Source: WRHT01 sp031550525 (GTDB lineage Bacteria; Desulfobacterota; Desulfovibrionia; Desulfovibrionales; Desulfovibrionaceae). From it: a stretch of 64,000 bases of DNA. A program made the position numbers and the translations under genes. The stretch is from contig JAVBON010000023.1 of NCBI GenBank assembly GCA_031550525.1, positions 30,850 to 94,849 of the forward strand, given 5' to 3'. The first letter of the stretch is position 1; the number at the start of each line of letters is the position of its first letter. Positions 35,155 through 43,575 of this stretch are shown here, piece by piece. The notes below the pieces were generated by a model. It worked only from the letters and a program-made list of their open reading frames with translations, was not told the DNA's origin and did no database searches.

Positions 35155-35637
35155 TTAAAGCTCGCACTCCACCTCTTCGCCCAACTCGGTAAAAATATCC
35201 TGAATCATAATCACGCCAAGGGTACGGTTGCCTTCGCGCACGACAGCGTAACTGCGCCCCTTTTTCACAAAATGCGATATTATTGCGGGCATGGGCATAT
35301 CAGGGGCCAGCACGGTATATTCCTTATCCATTATATCCGTCACGCGGGTGGCCGCGCCCAGCTTGCAGGCTATGGCGAACATCTCTTCAAAATCGCGCTC
35401 GGCCGATTCCTTGTTCAGGCCAGCCTGCTTGAGGCAGTTGTTCATAAAGCGCACCGTATCCCAAATGGACACGGCCCCCAGCATGGCTGAGCCCTCAAAC
35501 ACCAACGCGCACAAGCAGCCGTTGCCGCTCTTAACGCATTGCAAGAGCTTGCGCATAACATCCACCAAAGAATCGTCGCGCTCCACCCGCACATAATCCT
35601 CACGCACAATGTCCCAAGCTCTTTTGCGCATCAACAT
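35155..35637 (-). CDS. CBS-domain pair protein
   Basis: About 160 residues forming two CBS domains (AWDIVREDYVRVERDDSLVDVM... and RVTDIMDKEYTVLAPDMPMPAI...YAVVREGNRTLGVIMIQDI). CBS pairs bind adenine nucleotides and regulate attached or separate proteins. There is no other domain, so it must act on a partner. The ATG at 35637 follows AAGGTG; an upstream TTG frame start is less likely. The C-terminus is acidic (ELGEEVECEL). Confidence 0.85.
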   Translation of the reverse strand: MLMRKRAWDIVREDYVRVERDDSLVDVMRKLLQCVKSGNGCLCALVFEGSAMLGAVSIWDTVRFMNNCLKQAGLNKESAERDFEEMFAIACKLGAATRVTDIMDKEYTVLAPDMPMPAIISHFVKKGRSYAVVREGNRTLGVIMIQDIFTELGEEVECEL

Positions 35638-35711
35638 GAAAGCACCTTCTTTTTTTACTTGTACCGGCAATGTACAAAAAGCCCGGCTTTGTGTCGAGTA
35701 TAAGAGATAGA

Positions 35712-36006
35712 GGATGAAGCCATATTTATGAGATCTGGGCTCCGCCCCAGACCCCGCAAGGGTGTAGCTCGTATTACGAAAGCACGGCAGTTTTTGGCTG
35801 GGGAGCTATACAGCGGGCACAACTTTTGGGGTGCTAATTTCGAACCCCCTTGACCCGCGAGGGTGTTAATTTGGCTTGGTGGTTGATTGCAGGTACTACT
35901 GGTAACAACCAGGATGCCTATTTATTCAAAATATTGCGGGTCAAGGGGCTCACGCCCCTTGCGGGGTCTGGAGCGGAGCCCAGATCTCATAAAGCTGGCT
36001 TCGTCA
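35712..36006. repeat. 295-bp palindromic element with 51-bp imperfect terminal repeats
   Basis: 35712-35762 and 35956-36006 are inverted copies; the core (ATGAGATCTGGGCTCCGC...) differs at one base in 35. A second, inner inverted pair (CCCCTTGACCCGC at about 35846 and its complement at 35936-35948) lies within. There is no ORF. It sits between the promoter side of the CBS gene and the stop of the HD gene. It is unrelated in sequence to the other two repeat types. Confidence 0.8.
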
Positions 36007-36018
36007 GTCATGTCTTTT

Positions 36019-37293
36019 CTAGTTAAAGTCCGCCAGCAGCGCCCCCACATGCACCGGGCCTATGCTGGCGCGGGCGAGGTCGTTGCGGGTGCGCCAGATG
36101 GCCTGCAAAAGCTCGTCGGCGCTTATGCCATTGCGCGTGGCGGTGTAGGCCTCGACAAAGGCGGCTATGTTGTCGCATATTTTAAGCAGCTTGCCGTCTT
36201 TGGGGTCGTACTCGTCGGCGTTGTATTTGGTTTGCAGGTCTTCAAACTCCACCCGCGTAACCTTGCCGTCCAGCATGACGCTCTCGTAAAATTCCGATCC
36301 GGTCTCAATGCCGAGGTAATAGCCCAGCCGCTCCACAAGGTTCTCGTGGCCTTCGGCCCACAAGGGCACGAATACGCGGCGCTTGAGCTCCTCTTCCTCA
36401 TAATCGCGTATGAGCGCATCAAGGTTATCCACCGATTTCTTCACAGGCGAAATAATGTCGCGCGTGAGAAGCTCCGGCAAATCGTGAAAGAGGGCGCAGA
36501 AAAAATTGTTCACGCGGCGGGCCTGCCCCGCCTCCACGGCCAGGCTAAAAAAATAGGCGTAACAGGCCACAAAGAACATATGGCCCATAACGGATGTTTC
36601 CGGTATGCGCGGGGTTTGCGACCAGCGCTTCTGAAAACGCAGTTGCCCGCACAGCTTGGCAAAGCCGCCCAGGGCGTTTCTATCCGGCAGGGCATCGGTT
36701 TTAAGGCCTATAAAGTCCGGCCCGGTAATGGCCTTGAAGCCGTTAAGGGCCTGGTGGCGCTCCAGCTTGGCTATAAAGTCGGCTATAATATCCGGCATTT
36801 CGGGGTCAAAGCCGTTCATGCCTTTTAGTATGCTAAGTTCCCAGCCGCTGGCGTAATGGTGCGCCGCTTCAAGAACACGCGCGGCCAAATCGTCTTTTTC
36901 CGGGGCCAGCAGGTAGTTTTGCAGCCTGTGCCAAAAGGCGTCGTCCAGGGTGCTGAGGTTTGGCTCCAGCTCGCTCAGCACCCATTGGGCCAGCTTGCGG
37001 TAATCATCGGGGTTTTTCTTGATGCGGTAAAACACCGGAGGCTTTATGTCGGTAATTACCAGACGCAAAAAGTAATCAAACATCGCCCGCTCAATCACCT
37101 CCTGTTCCAGGTCCAGCTTGGCGCGCACGCTCAGGCCGCCGCTGTTCATCTGGCATAAAATCCAGGCAATGATCATCTTGTGGGCCTGCTTGTCGGCCTC
37201 TATAAATTCCATGGGGCGCAGCTTGTCATTCCAGCGTTTCATGTAGGCGCCGTTAAACACAAACTGGATAAGGCTTTTGCGGATATTCGCCAT
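36019..37293 (-). CDS. HD-domain phosphohydrolase family protein
   Basis: The 424-residue cytosolic protein has an HD domain in its C-terminal half: HMFFVACYAYFFSLAVEAG, then the paired residues in NNFFCALFHDLPELLTRDI, the arrangement of metal-dependent phosphohydrolases related to YfbR-like 5'-deoxynucleotidases. The N-terminal half is not recognised. The ATG at 37293 is where the basic start MANIRKSLIQF begins; the frame runs further without homology. The start region is divergent from rplM. The substrate is unknown. Confidence 0.8.
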   Translation of the reverse strand: MANIRKSLIQFVFNGAYMKRWNDKLRPMEFIEADKQAHKMIIAWILCQMNSGGLSVRAKLDLEQEVIERAMFDYFLRLVITDIKPPVFYRIKKNPDDYRKLAQWVLSELEPNLSTLDDAFWHRLQNYLLAPEKDDLAARVLEAAHHYASGWELSILKGMNGFDPEMPDIIADFIAKLERHQALNGFKAITGPDFIGLKTDALPDRNALGGFAKLCGQLRFQKRWSQTPRIPETSVMGHMFFVACYAYFFSLAVEAGQARRVNNFFCALFHDLPELLTRDIISPVKKSVDNLDALIRDYEEEELKRRVFVPLWAEGHENLVERLGYYLGIETGSEFYESVMLDGKVTRVEFEDLQTKYNADEYDPKDGKLLKICDNIAAFVEAYTATRNGISADELLQAIWRTRNDLARASIGPVHVGALLADFN

Positions 37294-37553
37294 TTTCTTG
37301 CTCAAAAAAGTTGAAGTATAAAAAAATTTAGTATAATGGTGAGGGCCCGTGGTAAAGGGAGATGCGCCCCGAAGCCACACTCGTTACACCATATAATAGT
37401 TTGGCTTGGCAATAAATTCTTGCAAACTTCGCTGCAATAGTTGTTGACAAGCCGGGGATAAACTTTTAGGTAAGTCCTCTTCAAAGTCGATTTGAGCGGC
37501 CCTTTTGGGTTGCGCTTTGGCCTGCACGGCCACATATTTAAGGAGTGCTTTGC

Positions 37554-37988
37554 ATGAAAACATTCAGCCCCACCCCCGCAGACATAAAGCGCGAATGGTT
37601 TGTGGTGGACGCCGAAAATCAGATTTTGGGCCGCCTCGCCGCCCAGCTTGCCCACCGCCTGAGAGGCAAGCACAAGCCTGAATTCGCTCCGCATATGGAT
37701 AACGGTGATTTCATTGTTGTCGTCAACTGCGAAAAAATTGCCGTTACCGGCAAAAAAATGACTGATAAAAAGTACTACAGCCACTCCGGTTATCCGGGCG
37801 GCCTCAAGGAAATAACCCTTGAAAAGCAGCTCGCCAAAAAGCCGGAAGATGTGCTTATTACCGCCGTACGCGGCATGTTGCCCAAAAACAGCTTGGGCCG
37901 CGCTATGCTGAAAAAGCTTAAAGTATACCACGGCACCGAGCACCCGCATGCTGCCCAGCAGCCCAAAACCTTGGTACTGCCCTACTAA
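37554..37988 (+). CDS. rplM: Large-subunit ribosomal protein L13
   Basis: The 144-residue protein carries WFVVDAENQILGRLAAQLAHRLRGKHKPEF and ITAVRGMLPKNSLGRAMLKKLKVY, the L13 signature. The ATG at 37554 has AAGGAG ahead; an in-frame upstream ATG is three codons earlier. It is followed after 17 bp by rpsI, the near-universal L13-S9 operon. A TTGACA at 37443 may be part of its promoter. Confidence 0.98.
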   Translation: MKTFSPTPADIKREWFVVDAENQILGRLAAQLAHRLRGKHKPEFAPHMDNGDFIVVVNCEKIAVTGKKMTDKKYYSHSGYPGGLKEITLEKQLAKKPEDVLITAVRGMLPKNSLGRAMLKKLKVYHGTEHPHAAQQPKTLVLPY

Positions 37989-38005
37989 GAGGCTGGAGAA
38001 AATTT

Positions 38006-38398
38006 ATGTCTACAGAATTCAACTATGGCACTGGTCGCCGCAAAAACGCCACGGCGCGCACCCGCCTTTACAGCGGCAGCGGCAGCATTGAAATTAACGG
38101 CCGCTCCATCGAAAACTATTTTCCGCGTAAAACCCTGCAGATGATTGTGCGCCAGCCCCTGGTGCTCACCAGACTGGTCGAGAAATACGACATTAAAGTC
38201 AACGTGCAGGGCGGCGGCGTAACGGGCCAGGCCGAAGCCGTGCGCCACGGCATTGCCCGCGCCCTTCTTACCATAGACGGCAACCTGCGCGGCCAGCTTA
38301 AAAAAGCCGGCTTCCTTACCCGCGATGCCCGTAAGAAAGAACGTAAAAAATACGGTCAGCGCGCCGCAAGAGCACGTTACCAGTACTCGAAGCGTTAA
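38006..38398 (+). CDS. rpsI: Small-subunit ribosomal protein S9
   Basis: This 130-residue basic protein has GTGRRKNATARTRLYSGSG at the start, GGGVTGQAEAVRHGIARAL in the middle and the KKYGQRAARARYQYSKR tail that reaches the ribosomal P site. It is the second gene of the rplM-rpsI operon, with a terminator directly downstream. Confidence 0.98.
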   Translation: MSTEFNYGTGRRKNATARTRLYSGSGSIEINGRSIENYFPRKTLQMIVRQPLVLTRLVEKYDIKVNVQGGGVTGQAEAVRHGIARALLTIDGNLRGQLKKAGFLTRDARKKERKKYGQRAARARYQYSKR

Positions 38399-38419
38399 TT
38401 CAGGTTTATTCCGAATACA

Positions 38420-38449
38420 AAAAAAACCGCCTTTTGGGCGGTTTTTTTT
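38420..38449 (+). terminator. Terminator of rplM-rpsI
   Basis: ACCGCC, loop TTTTG, GGCGGT and eight T. Confidence 0.92.
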
Positions 38450-38509
38450 GTATCTACTGAATTGTAGTTATATAATGCGGGGCTGAGCCTTGGCCATATA
38501 AATCTGGCC

Positions 38510-38758
38510 TGGATAGTGTAGTCACGAGAAGGATTTTTGACCTCTGCCAAGGAAAAAGGGCTTTTTATTGAGGGAATGTACCTTTACGGCACTCGACCGG
38601 CAATTATGCAGGAATGCGTAATTGGACGCGAGCAACGCGAGAGCTCCGCTGGGGTTAGGCACATAATGTGCCGAATCAAATGAAAAGACTTTTTGACGCA
38701 GGCAGAGCAGGCGCGGCCTGTGCGAGGCAAAAAGACGCTTTTTAGAGACAGCGCCTAA
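38510..38758. repeat. Inverted-repeat element, copy with mixed ends
   Basis: The left end TGGATAGTGTAGTCACGAG matches the ends of the element at 47065-47312; the right end (CTTTTTAGAGACAGCGCCTAA) matches instead the ends of the 30061-30215 type. The interior is closely similar to the inverse of 47065-47312. It is non-coding and lies 13 bp past the stop of the MFS gene. Confidence 0.82.
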
Positions 38759-38771
38759 TCCGCCGCGCATT

Positions 38772-40022
38772 TTATCTGTCTTGGTCTTCTCCACCTTCAT
38801 GAGCCGCACCTTTCCCGAGCGCCTGCCGCCGCATTTTCTCTGGGTCGGGGATAAACTGGGCCAGGCACATGGTCAGCACCGCAAAACCGGCTATTAAGTA
38901 CATCGCCGCAGTCAGGCCGTAATGGTCGCCCACCCAGCCTATGCCGGGGGCCACCACCCCGCCTATGCTCACGGCCAAGCCAAGCATAATGCCCGATGAA
39001 GTGCCTATATGGTTGGGCAAAAACTTCTGCCCAAGGGCAATGGATGCCCCATGCGGCGAGTTTATGGCCAACGCTATGGGTATTAAAAACAGTACGGCCA
39101 AATAAGCGTTGTGAACCAGCGGAAAAATTAGCAGGAGAGGCGCCAGGCACAAAAAGCCCGTTTTTATGATGCGACTGAAGCCGATGCTGTCCGCCATGCG
39201 CCCGCCAAACAGCGTGGCGGTGGCCGCCACTACCGAATACAAGGCCAGAGTTGCGCTGGCGGAGGCTTCTGAAAACATCAGCACGGCGGCAAAATAAAGC
39301 GGTATGAAGGTGCTCATGCCGTAGGCCACTATCGAGCGCCCGGTAACACATGACGCAACTTTGAAAAACGATTTCCAATCGTCTTCTCCTTCGGTACGCG
39401 CCCCAAATTTCTTTTTGTGCTGCGATTCGTTGGAAAGACGTTTCAAGTTTTTAAGCGAGACCAATACAGTCGCCAACATGGCGAAAGCGGGCAGCAAAAA
39501 TACGACGGTTCCTTTAAGACCCATGGTAGCCAAAGCAACCGAGGCTATTACCGGGCCCAGCGCGAACCCTATGTTGCCGCCAACGGCAAAAAGAGCTATG
39601 CCGGCGCCCTTGTTTTCTCCGGCGGCAATGTTGGCCATTCTGCCGCCTTCGGGGTGAAAAAGGGCAACGCCGATGCCGGAAACGGCCACGGCGGCAAAAA
39701 TGCCCCAATAGCTGTCAAAAAAGCCCACCATGGCAATGCCGCCGCCAGCCAGCAAAGCGCCAAGGCCCATCAGCCATGGCCATGATACCTTGTCGCCCAG
39801 ATACCCGAAAAAGGGCTGAATAACCGAGGACATGGAGTTGGATGCAAAAATAAGCCCGGCAGCCGAGGTATAGCTTATATCTTTATAAAGCACCAAAAAA
39901 GGAAGAATCGCGGGCAAAGCGCCCTGGTTTATGTCCGTGCAAATGTGGCCGAGCATGGTCAGCACGCTGTATCTGTTGTATTTCATGTTATTTTTCTGGT
40001 TATTTCCGCCGGGAGCGGCCAT
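38772..40022 (-). CDS. MFS exporter, fosmidomycin-resistance (Fsr)-like
   Basis: The 416-residue protein has twelve predicted helices and the Fsr-like opening SVLTMLGHICTDINQGALPA, with GYLGDKVSWPWLMGLGALLAG as the MFS loop 2-3 motif and VALFHPEGGRMAN. Family members expel fosmidomycin and other small drugs. The start could also be the ATG at 39986 (MKYNRYS); neither has a strong ribosome site. The natural substrate is unknown. Confidence 0.88.
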   Translation of the reverse strand: MAAPGGNNQKNNMKYNRYSVLTMLGHICTDINQGALPAILPFLVLYKDISYTSAAGLIFASNSMSSVIQPFFGYLGDKVSWPWLMGLGALLAGGGIAMVGFFDSYWGIFAAVAVSGIGVALFHPEGGRMANIAAGENKGAGIALFAVGGNIGFALGPVIASVALATMGLKGTVVFLLPAFAMLATVLVSLKNLKRLSNESQHKKKFGARTEGEDDWKSFFKVASCVTGRSIVAYGMSTFIPLYFAAVLMFSEASASATLALYSVVAATATLFGGRMADSIGFSRIIKTGFLCLAPLLLIFPLVHNAYLAVLFLIPIALAINSPHGASIALGQKFLPNHIGTSSGIMLGLAVSIGGVVAPGIGWVGDHYGLTAAMYLIAGFAVLTMCLAQFIPDPEKMRRQALGKGAAHEGGEDQDR

Positions 40023-40378
40023 GGCTATACTTGTTTAACATCAGCCGCTTTCAAACAGCGCGGCCGCGAGGCGCTTTATACGCTCGCGGCAATTCTGCCC
40101 AGAAGCTGTGGCGTGGAAAAACAGTTGTCTTACAACTGCGTTAAAGTCCAGCTTTACGCCCCGGCTCGCGCCACTGTCAAGCTGGCACAGGTGGTATGTT
40201 CCGGCTGTATTTCCAGGCGGGCAACGCGCACCTGACGCGCCTCCGGGCGATGGCAGGGGCCTACGCGCTATTCAGCCCGGCGGGCAATGCGGCTGGCCTG
40301 AGGCAAACCATGCGCTTGCCCATAAAAAAAGCCGCCCGTAAAACACGAGCGGCTTGCGGCACAGCGCCCAAGGCGAAT
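40023..40378. other. Intergenic region, no gene seen
   Basis: This 356-bp stretch holds the terminator of the downstream-reading minus gene (40324-40354) and the presumed MFS promoter. The remainder is GC-rich and not recognised. Confidence 0.4.
40324..40354 (-). terminator. Terminator of the membrane-protein gene at 40379
   Basis: On the minus strand AGCCGC and GCGGCT form the stem base with CGT/ACG above and a T7 tail. Confidence 0.8.
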
Positions 40379-41101
40379 TTAAAATGACGGCGGGGCTATT
40401 TTTCTGCGGTAAAAAAATAAATAGACCAACACTACGGTCATTTCCAAAGCCGCAGTCATGGCCAGGGCCGTACTTACCCGCAAGGGGTGTATTATTCCAA
40501 GGCGGTTGAAAAGCCCTATGCCCAATCCGCCGGAAACCACAAAGGCCCCGAAATCAAACAAACACTTTAGCAATAACAGCCTTACCACATTTCCTATATG
40601 CATATTTCTGTAAAAGTACGAAAATAAAACGCCCATAATCAGCACAAAAAAGGCCAGGTTAACGCCCATGTAGGTATAGGACGAAACTGAGTCGTAAGTG
40701 CCGCCGAACACCCAGAGCCAATAATCAATCATTACGGCCATTATAACCATGGCGGCCGTGCGGTTTGCGTACCAGGCCCCGTATTTCGGGTGTGCCTGAA
40801 ACAGGGTAAAGGCAACTGTAAGGCCCCATATTGAAGCGACAAAGGCTATGCAGATAAGAAAAATTTCCACCGGCGGCCAGATGTGCAAGGTCAGCAGTAA
40901 AAATGAAATTGCCAATACGATGGTGGCCACGGGCATATAATGCCGCAAAAACATGCTGCTTTTCTGAACGGGCGGCACGGACCTGAACCCCGCATGAAGG
41001 TTGGGCGGGGTTTGCGCCTGCCGCGCAAGGCAGACTGATGACGCGGACCGCGCGCTGCTGTTATTGGATTTTTCCAGTTTGCCCGAATCAGATTTGTCCA
41101 T
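40379..41101 (-). CDS. Six-helix membrane protein of unknown function
   Basis: This 240-residue protein has a polar, Ser-rich N-terminus (about 50 residues) and then six hydrophobic helices, including VATIVLAISFLLLTLHI, VEIFLICIAFVASIWGLTV and LAFFVLIMGVLFSYFY. No known motif is recognised. The ATG at 41101 has AAGGAG at the right spacing; the longer frame to 41164 does not. It is transcribed away from the phage-derived island next to it, and has its own terminator. Confidence 0.78.
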   Translation of the reverse strand: MDKSDSGKLEKSNNSSARSASSVCLARQAQTPPNLHAGFRSVPPVQKSSMFLRHYMPVATIVLAISFLLLTLHIWPPVEIFLICIAFVASIWGLTVAFTLFQAHPKYGAWYANRTAAMVIMAVMIDYWLWVFGGTYDSVSSYTYMGVNLAFFVLIMGVLFSYFYRNMHIGNVVRLLLLKCLFDFGAFVVSGGLGIGLFNRLGIIHPLRVSTALAMTAALEMTVVLVYLFFYRRKIAPPSF

Positions 41102-41336
41102 AAAAACTCCTTCCCTTACATTTTCAATAGCAAGCCAAAGCTTAAATTTCAATGCAACGGGCATGCAAAAAGTAACCTCACCGCATAACCCATGCTAATA
41201 TATCTGTTTTTTGTTGCGCAAATCAGACAATTTCATTTACTTTGCGAAACATTTTTAATGTATTATTATATGCTGATTTAACTATATAAATTATTATATC
41301 CGCAATACTTTGTTTACACATTTATCAAAATTGTAT
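41102..41336. other. AT-rich divergent promoter region
   Basis: About 235 bp of very AT-rich DNA between the membrane-protein gene and the repressor promoter. No further palindrome of the GATTC-N6-GAATC type was found in it. Confidence 0.4.
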
Positions 41337-41365
41337 TTGACTGGAATCTTTCAGCGTGTTATGAT
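41337..41365 (+). promoter_or_regulatory. Sigma-70-type promoter of the S24 repressor gene
   Basis: -35 TTGACT (41337-41342), 17-bp spacer, -10 TATGAT (41360-41365). The last three bases of the -10 box are the first three of the operator palindrome. Confidence 0.8.
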
Positions 41366-41378
41366 TCGTTAAAGAATC
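41363..41378. promoter_or_regulatory. Repressor operator O1 (GATTC-N6-GAATC)
   Basis: The 16-mer GATTCGTTAAAGAATC has perfect 5-bp arms. It covers the end of the -10 box and the expected transcription start of the repressor gene, which is the geometry for autorepression. Two more copies occur downstream of the gene. Confidence 0.72.
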
Positions 41379-41394
41379 AAAAAGACAGAAATTT

Positions 41395-42198
41395 ATGGAC
41401 AGCATCCAAGAAAAAGCTTGGCAGGCCGTGCTTGAGGCCTTGTCACGGCGCATAGCCAACAACCCCAGAGGCGAGCTTACAGCTATAGCCAACGAAATAG
41501 GGGCTACCCGCGGCACCGTGTCGCGTTGGCTTTCCGGCGGGCTTAAAGGCCGCCGCATTCCATATGATAAAATGCTCCGCATCATGCGCGCGCTTGATAT
41601 CGACCCCGCCCTTTACTATGGCAAGCCCGATAACTTGGCCACGCACACCTACCCGGACGCCTCCGCCTACCTGCCCACACGCCCGCACATGCTGCGCGAG
41701 CCAATGGCGGATGCGGCCCACCTGCTGCGCACCCAGCCTGAGGCTCCAGCCGCCTTGCCGCCAACGCTACCAGCCAACCAGCCGGATGAAAGCGCCTATT
41801 ACCAGGTGCCGTGGCTTGAGGCAAAAGCCTCCATGGGCGGAGGCTCCTTTGAAGCCAGCAAGAAAGTAAAATCCTACCTCAGTTTCAGGCGCGACTGGCT
41901 GCTCTCCAAGGGCGCAACCAGCAATATGGTGGTAATAAGCGTTGAAGGCGACAGCATGTCACCCACCATACCAGACGGCAGCGTGGTGCTGATAAACGAG
42001 GCCAGCACCTTCCCGCCCGTTAACAACCGTATATATTTCGTATGTTACAAAGACGAGCTTTTTCTCAAGCGTGTGCGCGTAAAAGACAGCAGGGTAATCG
42101 CGCTTATATCCGACCAGGACAACTCTGAAATAACCATCCAACCTGGCGAATATTTTAACATCTTGGGCCGCGCCATCTGGTACGGCAAAGATTTGTAG
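41395..42198 (+). CDS. Phage-type S24/LexA-like repressor with N-terminal HTH
   Basis: The 267-residue protein has an N-terminal helix-turn-helix (LTAIANEIGATRGTVSRWLSG, about residues 29-48), a Pro/Ala-rich linker, and a C-terminal S24 peptidase-like domain with the catalytic serine S187 in VEGDSMSPTIPDGS and lysine K225 in ELFLKRV. This is the layout of CI/C2-type prophage repressors, which may self-cleave under RecA stimulus; a candidate cleavage site near EAKASMGGG is not a clear Ala-Gly pair. Its promoter is overlapped by O1. It is the first gene of a compact phage-derived island. Confidence 0.9.
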   Translation: MDSIQEKAWQAVLEALSRRIANNPRGELTAIANEIGATRGTVSRWLSGGLKGRRIPYDKMLRIMRALDIDPALYYGKPDNLATHTYPDASAYLPTRPHMLREPMADAAHLLRTQPEAPAALPPTLPANQPDESAYYQVPWLEAKASMGGGSFEASKKVKSYLSFRRDWLLSKGATSNMVVISVEGDSMSPTIPDGSVVLINEASTFPPVNNRIYFVCYKDELFLKRVRVKDSRVIALISDQDNSEITIQPGEYFNILGRAIWYGKDL

Positions 42199-42450
42199 CC
42201 GCCTGCCGTTTATCTCCGGCTTTTCCCCCCCAACTTCAGTTTGCGCTTTATAGCTTGGCCTTGCGTGGTTTAATCCGCCAATGCCACTGCCTCACTTTCA
42301 GAAAATATGTAAATATGCATTTTTCTCTTTTCGGCCTGTCAGCCAGGTGCCGCATTTATTTTTTTATTTGATTCAACCATATAATTTTACAATAAATATT
42401 TTTTGAACCCTGATCATATTGGTATATAAAGGCGCTTTTTCTATGTATTT

Positions 42451-42466
42451 GATTCTATACAGAATC
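42451..42466. promoter_or_regulatory. Operator O2 (GATTC-N6-GAATC)
   Basis: GATTCTATACAGAATC has perfect 5-bp arms identical to those of O1. It lies 34 bp, centre to centre, from O3. Confidence 0.65.
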
Positions 42467-42484
42467 ATTCTTCTTGCCAAAAAC

Positions 42485-42500
42485 GATTCTATATGGAATC
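42485..42500. promoter_or_regulatory. Operator O3 (GATTC-N6-GAATC)
   Basis: GATTCTATATGGAATC; with one flanking base on each side the arms extend to 6 bp (CGATTC/GAATCG). It lies about 100 bp upstream of the first small gene. Confidence 0.65.
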
Positions 42501-42601
42501 GTAAAAAATAATAAAAGCCACCGCACAAAGCTTGGTTTGTCAAATTTTTACATAACCTAGAACGTTTTCTAATTTTTTTGAAAAACACAACAAAGGAGTT
42601 T

Positions 42602-42988
42602 ATGATGCGTGAATTGTCCGATTTACATTCGTGTGCCACCTGTATGCACAGCACCGCCATGGATTTGAATTCCAACGACGGAAGCGAGGCGCAGGTGGAG
42701 TTTTCCCTCATGGACGTTACCTCATTGGCCGACTTTATCAGTGCCCAGGCTGGGCGTTTGCGTGCCGCGTCTCTGCTGGAGTGCGAATACCAGCGCGAAA
42801 CCCTTGGCGAAGATTGCGTTGCGGCGGTGAAGGTGCATTACGATGGGCGTTGCGCTTCTTACGCCTGCCGCCGCGATCTGTTCAAAAGGGCATACGGCTT
42901 TAATCCGGAAATCGAAGATGAAGAAGAGCATGAATACGCTTCATCCGTAGGCTTGCGCCTTAGCAACGACTTTAACGCGCTCTCTTGA
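42602..42988 (+). CDS. Small acidic Cys-containing protein of the phage-derived island
   Basis: A 128-residue protein of unknown function. AAGGAG lies seven bases before the ATG at 42602. Cysteines cluster at the N-terminus (HSCATCMHS) and in RCASYACRRDLF, so a metal site is possible. The C-terminus is acidic (EIEDEEEHEY). No homologue is recognised. It is the first gene behind operators O2 and O3 and so the most likely direct target of the repressor. Confidence 0.7.
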   Translation: MMRELSDLHSCATCMHSTAMDLNSNDGSEAQVEFSLMDVTSLADFISAQAGRLRAASLLECEYQRETLGEDCVAAVKVHYDGRCASYACRRDLFKRAYGFNPEIEDEEEHEYASSVGLRLSNDFNALS

Positions 42989-43001
42989 TGCAGGTGATAC
43001 G

Positions 43002-43538
43002 ATGCAGATACGTGAAATCAATAATACCGCGCATGCCGACAAACTTGCCCATGGCTTGCAACAAAACCGCGCGCCAGAGCCGCTCCTTTCGGTGGAGCAA
43101 GTCTTGGAAACATTGGAAAATATGAACGTCAGACTTGAAACCTACAATGAGCAGGCAATGCAAAATCCTGCAAATGAAGCCCTGCAAGCATGTTTGCCGT
43201 ATTTGCCCGATATGCCCCATATGCCGGATGCGGAAAATACGCGGTTCAAGACAAGCCAGCCTGTGCCGGAGGGCTATAGCGGAGCGCTGCTGGCCGAACT
43301 GGCGGAAATTGAGCGCCAGGAAAAAGCCCAGTGTGATTTTATACTGGAGCGTGCCCGCTGTCTGGCTTGGCAGGCTGTACGCAACACCCCCGCCGACCTC
43401 GGCTGCGCCGCCATATGCCTTAACTGGATAAAGCAGGCCCGTGCCTGGGCCCAGCGCCGCCAGCATGACGCCCTGGCCGATACTTTAGATGAGCTGCAAA
43501 CCTGCCTGCAAGAAGGCCTGCCGCAGCTTTTGGCATAA
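43002..43538 (+). CDS. Helical protein of unknown function in the phage-derived island
   Basis: This 178-residue, mainly helical cytosolic protein follows the previous gene after 13 bp, so the two are probably co-transcribed. Segments such as LLSVEQVLETLENMNVRLET and LADTLDELQTCLQEGLPQLL look amphipathic. A short Met/Pro-rich patch (LPYLPDMPHMPDAEN) lies in the middle. No family is recognised. Confidence 0.68.
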   Translation: MQIREINNTAHADKLAHGLQQNRAPEPLLSVEQVLETLENMNVRLETYNEQAMQNPANEALQACLPYLPDMPHMPDAENTRFKTSQPVPEGYSGALLAELAEIERQEKAQCDFILERARCLAWQAVRNTPADLGCAAICLNWIKQARAWAQRRQHDALADTLDELQTCLQEGLPQLLA

Positions 43539-43575
43539 ACCTTATGTTAATATTTAACAACAAAGGATAAAATTT

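Larger units (their letters stand above)
42199..42601. other. AT-rich control region of the phage-derived island
   Basis: This 400-bp, strongly AT-rich region carries operators O2 and O3 but no ORF. It should hold the promoter of the small genes downstream; a weak -10 (TATATG at 42490-42495) lies inside O3. Confidence 0.6.
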
